In this document: piece by piece, positions 50,501 to 59,500 of the stretch
Layout of the letters: the number at the start of each line of letters is the position of its first letter
Numbering within the stretch: position 1 is the first letter of the stretch
Origin: Platynereis dumerilii
Lineage: Eukaryota; Annelida; Polychaeta; Phyllodocida; Nereididae
Direction of reading: 5' to 3'
Assembly (NCBI GenBank): GCA_026936325.1
Contig: JAPTHN010000001.1
Span: 135,075,138 to 135,139,137, forward strand
Length of the DNA: 64,000 nt
Translations under genes and position numbers: made by a program
Notes under the pieces: generated by a model
The model's database searches: none
What the model was told of the DNA's origin: nothing
The model's input: the letters and a program-made list of their open reading frames with translations, nothing else

Positions 50501-53500
50501 TAGTTATAATCAGACGTTCTTCATTTAGATACTCAGAAATAGTGGCTACGGCATATGTAGGCTTAGTGTTAATATTAAAACGAAGAAGAGGGTGGAACTT
50601 CGAGGTGGTACTCTAGGAAATCTTGACATTATATTTTAGATAGAGTAAACCTTAATATAAACAGTTTTAAACACGTCTCCAGACCTCTAAACACTGAACA
50701 TCAGTGAAGGTTCTGCTCTTGTCTGCCGATGTTTGGTGCTATCGTGTTTCTCCGTCTGTGAGGGTTCCTCATTGATTTTTCATCTCGGACAATCTAGATG
50801 TCAATTATCTCGCAACCTATCAAATAGGAGTTTTATCAGATTTCTCCTTGCATAACATTGCTCATTGTTGATAAGTATTTCTGACAACATGTTCTGATCA
50901 TATTCTGATCATATCCTACAATTGTATGTGTATATGTTCGATGTTAGTATTTTTGTTCTTCCTGGTTGACAAATGTTGGAATTATAAGAAATAAGAACCA
51001 ATGGACCAGAAAAACGAGACCGTAAAGCCACTTGGCAAGTTGAAAATCGCAATGATCAGAAGATCATTAAAATTCGAGAAAAACTCTGTTAAATATGGCA
51101 CAGACTTTGTTCATCAGTGTCTGCCTTCATATTTACAAAAGGGAGGTTAGCTCAGTTGGTAGCAATTCTTTGCTTACAATCGCTGGGTCCCAGGTTTGAT
51201 TTCAGCTTTGGCTTGCTCATGTTGCTGGGTCACATGGACGTATGTTGGACAATAATTTCAATAATCCTTTGTCTTATCACTGGTGTGCCGATGTGCCCTT
51301 CTGCTGTCCTCATTAGCCTATCATTGGATGAATGGTTTGGGCTTTACTTCCTGTATTTATGCACTTGGTAGGCCAATTAGGACGGGAGGAGGACACAGCA
51401 ATGAGGTGAAGGATGATTGAAACAGCCGTCCAACATAGACCCAGGTGACTGGCAAGAGCTGGATTCGAACCCTGGACCCAGCGATTGGCAGCCCTGTGTA
51501 CGCTACGCTACGACCAGACCAACCCTCCCCCAATGATGATAATCACAAGACATAAAGCCCAATCAGCCGTCCTTCACATTTACAAAACCCTGGATAGACC
51601 AAGCCAAAAATCTCTGACATATTTTAAATCATGCGATTTCTCTTCCAACATAAATACAATGTTTCCAGAACAGTTTTGTAATCATATGGTAATGGGGTGT
51701 GACTGTTGTCTCATAAAATGAACCTCTGTATCGAGGGTGAACCTCAGTCATTCAGTGATGCACTCAATTGTTGTATCGGATCAATCTGGGCCATAGGAAA
51801 TCAATCATCACTGATTCATGGCATTAAGCTAATGACCACATAAGGGTTTGGCAGCTTGGGTTTTGTGCAGTAAATTGTTCTACTTTGTATAAAGCAAATT
51901 GGTGTGTTTTGACAAGTTGGATCTATCATTGTTAGGGACTGTAAAGCCACTCTTAGTCTATTACATGTCCATTGGCACCATTCAATGAAAATGAAATGTT
52001 GGCTGGCTGGCTGGAAATGAATGTATGCGCTGTACAATCACTGTGGAGCATCTTATATTGCAATAAACTTCCTTTTCCTGAACTACAGTTGACCAAATTA
52101 TACCTTGAGCTTATTATATTCAAGGTCATTTGCCTCATCAAAGTTTGAAAAGTCATCATTGTTCAATAATTCTGAAAAACATGTTTTTTTCTTTGTTTCA
52201 CTTCCTATTATATCTAATGTTAATGTCTCTCTACATCTGTACATTTTGCACATATTACACGTCACCTGATTCCATTGTGTTGGGCTGTAAATACTTACCT
52301 TCTTATAGTGATGAATTTACCTTCAGGAGAATTGGTATACATTTTCAGAATTTTTGATGATTTTGCATCGTCGTCATCAGTGAATGTGATGCAAAATCGT
52401 CGAAAATTCTGACAATTTGTACCAATTCTCCTGAAGGTAAATTCATCACTATAATGAATCTGGAGATCGAGTATCTGCATTCAAGACTTACCTTCTTATT
52501 TGCCATAAATTTGTGTCCTTTCACTGTCATTTCTGTGTTTTGCCTATTTTCATTGACTGCCTATTATGATGGGTTATGTTTTTGATAGGTACTGCTTACT
52601 TTTACCATTTACTGATATTAAGTTCAATTTTGATAATAGTCCTACGTGTAAGTACACCATTCGCTTATTGATAATTAACCCAAAACGAACCCAGCTTCCA
52701 AATTGCCAATTAATTAATACTTCTGGAATGTTTCAGGTACTTCCATTGATCCTCATCATTCTCATATTTCTCGGTCTCTCCCAGTGGCATATTGAGGGGG
52801 GAGGCCATTGGCCCATTCTCCCTTCCCCCCTTCCACCCAAAAACAGCCCAAAATTAACAAGGGAACGATTGGAAACACCGCTAACAACTGCTCTTTCTTC
52901 ATATGTTTTGGTTGGTCGAGTAGTAGTGTGCTAGGCTGTCAATCGCTGGGTCCAAGGTTCGAATCCAGCTCTTGTCGGTTCACCTTGGCTTATGTTGGAC
53001 GGCTGTTTCAATCATCCTTCACCTCATTCCAGTGTCCTCCTCCTGTCCTAATTATCCTACCTAGTGCATAAGTACAGGACATAAAGCCTCAATCATCCAT
53101 CCATCCTCCCCCAAGGCTATTTCTGGATATGCCCCTGGTCTCTCCTGTTTCAATGTATGGTGTTCCTTTACGTCTCTGGGGGATGAGGAGTGAAATTCTA
53201 GACTTTTCGAATATTGGAACCTTGGATCCTCAATCATCGTCATCTTAATTGGTTTTTCGTTGTGTTCATCTTATATTACTAATAATCATATTAGGGAGCT
53301 TATGAGGACTATTTACACAGTATTGGCCATGATTATTGGCATTGTCTCTTCCATTCAATTAACTTAGCTGTGCTCCTTGTGAAGGGTCACATTGTCAGTT
53401 GGTCAATTAATATCTGGTCAGTCACTCTGGGAAATAAACTCAAGAAAATATTGCGATGCAGAGTATAGATAATATCCTCGTATCTGCAATTCAGAAATCA

Positions 53501-56500
53501 CAGGAACATTTTTATGAAAAAAAAAAACTGAGAAGCACCAAGTGTGAATTTAGTGCTATAAAAATATGGGAAAAAATAAACAAGTTGAGCTTGGTTTGAT
53601 TGTCCGTTTGATTCACTGTTACTATTATAACTAGTACAAGATCTTTATCCTTCAGGTGTGGAGAGATAGGGTTAGCTCAGTTGGTAGCACTCAAGGCTTC
53701 CATTCTCTTGGTCCCTGGTCCGATTCCAGTTCTGTCTTTGACACCTCAACCTATATTTGACAGTAGTTTCAATTTGATTATCATTCTGCTAAAAAAATTA
53801 TCCTCATTGAGGTGTCCCCTATGTTCCAGAGCGCATTGATACAGAAATAAGCGGATTAAAGCGTCAATTATCCATCTAATATCTGACTTGAGCAGATTCT
53901 CTTAGTTTTTATCACATTTAGTATGACTGCCATGACTATGATGTAGTTGCAATGAGGTTCTTTATCCATTAGGTCCTCCTCCTGTCCTAAACTCCCAATC
54001 TCCCTACCATTTACATAAATGTAGGACGTAAAGCCCCAGTCACCCATCCATCCATACTTTATCCATCAGGAGATCCCATTAGTGCGTTTGCCAAATTGAT
54101 CAGTAGAAATGTTTTGCACTCCAGATTTATCCGGATTATAGTAATTCCATTGTTGCCTTGACATTTATTGTTTATAGATTGTAAAAACTTCTTGAAACTA
54201 AGTCACCTAGTACTTGCCATGGACATAGACATGATGAAGGAGCAAAAAAGTTATCGGATCTGTTTTAAAAAGTACTATCCGTGAGTCAGTCCGTTCTGCT
54301 GCAGATGATATTATCATGATTAAGGAGACTTAGGAGAGACTTACTCCGAGAACTGAGATAGAACAGAAGATTAGTATTAAAATGTATGGATAGTGCTATC
54401 CTCTAAGGCCTGTTCTTGCCACCAGGGGGCTTTGGAGTCAAAGTTAGGTGTCTGGAGTCGTGAAATCGGATTTAAAATTAAGTTTTCATGTGGAGTCGGA
54501 AGTCGAAAATAAATTTGGTGACTCTTGACTCTCAAAAATAATTTATATGATTTTCAAAAACCTAGTTGTAACAACTGAACAATGTGAAAAGTATTTGAAA
54601 TTTTACACAAAATTTTCTAAAGTTCCCATAAAAAGTAAAAAAAATTCAAATTATTGACAAATACATAGTCTTGTGGAAACATGGAATTTTTACGAAGCCT
54701 CTGGAGTTGGTTCTCAACTCTGAAGCCCTGCTTGCCACTCTCAAGGACAAGGATTATTTGGATGAGATTAGGACGTTTTGAATTCTGATGGAATGGGTTA
54801 TGATGGAGTCCACAGCTTGTTACTCTTTTACCCCTTGTGTCACAATGCGGGGTATTTGACTTGCCCCTAGCATAGCCACTGATGTAACATGTGTAAGGGC
54901 ATCTGGACAACTGAACTGCTTGAAATGTTGCTCATGATTCAAGAAGGTCTACTGATGGGTGTAATGTACTCTGGGGATCTTTCCCTTGCCCTGTACATAC
55001 TGCATATACAGACATTCAAATGCCAACAAGGTGTCTGACACAGACAATATTGATCATCTGTTATACCATGTATACCATTGTATTTGATCAAAGGGGTCAT
55101 GTATTGTCTTATTAAATCAATGAAGCTTTGCTAATTGAATAGCAACCGAGAGTAGCAATTACTAAGGGTAATGTATGAATAAGTTTCGCTGTAATTTCGT
55201 AAGTGCACTTTCTTAAAAGTCGCAAAACTGATCAATGTTGAAGAGACTACAAAGATTGATGTATTTCCTCTGACGAAAAAATAACTGAAGAAATTTTTTA
55301 AAATAAAAAATGTTCATCAGCACGGGGGCAGGGTTGGTCTAGTGGTAGCGTGCTAGGCTGCCAATCGCTGGGTCCAGGGTGCGAATCCAGCTCTTGCTGG
55401 GACACCTCTGACTGAACACAGTCTGCGCTAGAGGCAGTTGAACGCATTGAGACTGCAGACTGACGAAATTTAAGTCGAATTGGGTATCGAATTGGCTTCT
55501 AGGTCACTAGAACTTCTGCCCCTAAAGTCTGCGCTGCTGCCTGTCAGGTCCGCGCTCAGCAGAACACAGCAGGAATGAGCTGGGCTGCCTCAGAAATTCA
55601 TGTGAGCGAAGACATGAAATAGAGCACCAGCAGTGAAATGTTGTAGCCTGCTTGCTGACGCTCGCAACTGAAGCAGGCTGCTGTAGCCTGGGGTCACCTG
55701 AGCCTAAGTTGGACGGCTGTATCAATCCTTCGCCTCATTGCTACGTCCTCCTGTCCAGGTTAAGTTTGTTTGAAAGCTGATTGATTTATCGTATATTAAA
55801 TATGTCTTATTTTCTTTGCAGTTTGCGGCTGCTGGGTGGTTTGCCGGTTACAGTTTAGGTTGTCAGCCTGTTGATTATTCCACGTCACCTCAAGCTGTCC
55901 GGGTAAGGGTTTTTGGCTATATTTTTGTTCTGTCAGAGCTTGCAGAATATAAAACACTAAGTGCATTTATTTTTTCTCATAGCGAACGAAGCTGAGATGA
56001 ACAGTATGATTAATTTTGTGCATTAACTATGCACTCAGTCATCAATACTAACCACACTCTCATTCTTTCCGTGTCATTTCAACTTTACTTTCATTGCAAT
56101 ATTCTTTTTCTTTTCAGATGGTTAGAATCTGCTGGTTGTTTTACTTTTCCAAGTTTGTAGAATTTTTTGATACAGTAAGTACCTGATAAGCTGATGTGTT
56201 TACTGCTGAAGTCAAAATAGATTTTCAAATGTTTGACCACGTCATGCTTTACCTGTATGATAGTGTATCACACTGTGTGTAGCATAGTGACATATTCAGC
56301 CACCTCTGAGTCCATGCTTTCAACTTCAGCTGTAATAGTTGTTTTCAACTCCGGCTCTGCCTCACCATTTGATCACTTTGATGTGAAGTGTTGCTTTTCA
56401 AGTTTTGAAATGCTCTCATTTTTGCTTTGTTTCCAGATTTTCTTTGTGCTTCGCAAGAAATACAACCAAGTGTCCTTTCTGCACGTCTTTCATCACGGTA

Positions 56501-59500
56501 TTATGCCCATCTCCTGGTGGTTTGGTGTCAAATTTGTCCCAGGTTAGTATTTCATAATAAAGTTGGATAAATTTGTAGAAATCCTGAAAGTCAATGGGAA
56601 TATATATGCAAAGTTCTAAAATCTTTTTTTAGAGAAATCTTGGACACTGGGAGGTTGAGATAGCCTGCAACATATTGTTCAAATAGTGACCGTTAAATGA
56701 ATATTAAGTTACTAGCTGTTCACCCGTTAGGGTTTCTTGCGCCGAGTTCCAGGTTCTTCCCAGGTTAGAGTAATGTAATGCTTTCAGTTCGATGAAGTTA
56801 TGTGAAGTGTTTGGAACTTCTACAGCGGGTTGCACAGCACTACAAAGAGTGAGAGACTGGAGCTGTTGGAAAATATGATTTTTTCCTAAATGCATGACGC
56901 AGCTTAATTTGTGGGAGTTGGGTTGTTATGTTGGACATAGAAGTTCAATGATTGTGGAAAAGATGCGGAATTTAGTGGCCTGCAATATGATATGCATTAC
57001 TGGCCTTGATGTAGCAGAGAAATATATAGCTTCCAGATGTGTTTGTGGAAAAAGTGTTTTTTGTCAAACTCCCAATAGGAATATATGTTAAATGAGAAGT
57101 TATATTGACCATAAAAGGTCAGTCTTCATATCAAAAGATGCGGAATTCAATGGCCTTTAATATTAAATGCATTACAGCATTTGTTGTGGCAGATAAATAT
57201 ACCGGTGGGATATATGTATGTGAAAAAACGTGTTTTTTGTCAAATTCCGAAGGTAGATTTGTGTAACTATGGAAATAATGAATGTTGATATAGATAAAAT
57301 TAGCCCTATCGGGAACTTCAGATGAATTGACAGGCTTAGGAGTGTAATTTAAGGTGTTATGGGTTGAGCGAAAAAAGCCTTATGAGTGAGATGCGATTCC
57401 TGCTATGGCTATTATTATGATTAGATTGTAAAACTATGAACAAGTTCTTCGACCCAACTGCAATAGGATGTAGTTGCTTTATTCTCTCACAAGTGTCCAA
57501 GACATAAAGTTATTAAAAGTATGTATTTCATAATTTAGAAATAACAATTCTCATAAATGATTTATAAGTGCCCGGAATTCTTATCAAGTGATGTGAAACC
57601 ATATCTGAACCTGATATTGCAATGGGGTTGGCCCTTCGGATGTCTACATCTGTTACACGTTTTGTCATATAATTGAGTGTATGTGTTTTTTAACCGACCT
57701 AACGTCGGTTATTAGAGGGGGTTGGGTAGTGAAAGGGGACTCATGTAAACCATGTCCATGTGTCCATATGTCCATATGTAAACATTTCTTGTCAACATGT
57801 GTACTATGTGTGCATTTGTGACCTTAGTTTTGAACTTAGAGTGTTGAAATTTGGTACAGTTATGGTACTATAGGCATGGATCGGGGACATGTCGAGAAAT
57901 CCAAGATGGCTGCCATTTTGTGGTGGCCATTTTGGCAGCCATCTTTCTTCATTCTTGAAGTGCCCATTGTGACCTTAATATTTCACTTACAGTTATGAAA
58001 TTTGGTCCAGGTATGGGACTCTGGGTATGGATTGGGAACATGTCGAGAAATCCAAGATGGCGGCCATTTTGTGGCGGCCATTTTGGCAGCCATCTTTGTT
58101 TATTCTTGAACTGCCAATTGTGACCTTAATATTTCACTTACAGTAATGAAATTTGGTACAGTTATGGTACTAGGGGCATGGATCGGGGACATGTCGAGAA
58201 ATCCAAGATGGCTGCCATTTTGTGGTGGCCATTTTGGCAGCCATCTTTCTTCATTCTTGAAGTGCCCATTGTGACCTTAATATTTCACTTACAGTTATGA
58301 AATTTGGTCCAGGTATGGGACTCTGGGTATGAATTGGGAACATGTCGAGAAATCCAAGATGGCGGCCATTTTGTGGCGGCCATTTTGGCAGCCATCTTTG
58401 TTCATTCTTGAACTGCCAATTGTGACCTTAATATTTCACTTACAGTAATGAAATTTGGTACAGTTATGGTACTAGGGGCATGGATCGGGGACATGTCGAG
58501 AAATCCAAGATGGCTGCCATTTTGTGGCGGCCATTTTGGCAGCCATCTTTGGTCATTCTTGAACTGCCCATTGTGACCTTAATATTTCACTTACAGTTAT
58601 GAAATTTGGTACAGGTATGGGACTCTGGGTATGAATTGGGAACATGTCGAGAAATCCAAGATGGCGGCCATTTTGTGGTGGCCATTTTGGCAGCCATCTT
58701 TTTTCATTTATTGAACTGCTCATAGTGACCTCAATATTTCGCTTAGAGTTATGAAATTTGGTACAGGTATGGGCCTGTGGGTATGGATCAGGAACATGTT
58801 GAGAAATCCAAGATGGCGGCCACTTTGGCAGCCATCTTTCTTCATTTCTTGAACTGCCAATTGTGACCTCAATATTTCGCTTAGAGTTATAAAATTTGGA
58901 ACAGGTATGGGGATGTGGGTATCAGTCGGGAACATGTTGAGAAATCCAAGATGGCAGCCACTTTGTGGCAGCCATTTTGGCAGCCATCTTTCTTCATTCT
59001 TGAACTGCCCATTGTGACCTTAATATTTCACTCAGTTATGAAATTTGGTACAGGTATTGGCCTGTGGGTATGGATGAGGAACATGTCGAGAAATCCAAGA
59101 TGGCGGCCATTTTGGCAGTCATCTTTTTTCATTTTTTGAAATGCCCATTGTGACCTCAATATTTCACATACAGTTATGAAATTTGGTACAGGTATTGGCC
59201 TGTGGGTATGGATGAGGAACATGTCGAGAAATCCAAGATGTCAGCCACTTTGTGGAAGCCATTTTGGCAGCCATCTTTCTTCATTCTTGAACTGCCCATT
59301 GTGACCTTAATATTTCACTTACAGTTATGAAATTTGGTACAGGTATTGGCCTGTGGGTATGGATGAGGAACATGTCGAGAAATCCAAGATGGTGGCCATT
59401 TTGGCAGCCATCTTTCCTTTTTTTTTAGAAATCTGTTCAAACTGCATTGATTCTTTACTAATAGTCTAGCATCTTCCAATCAACTATTTCTCCTATCTTC

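Noticed and set aside
51136-51210. Functional tRNA gene
   Set aside because: Box A and B are present but the cloverleaf is not kept, and the sequence continues into the SINE body shared by many copies.
58720-59222. Frames with [10 protein letters not shown] repeats
   Set aside because: Translation of the 150-bp satellite; no gene.
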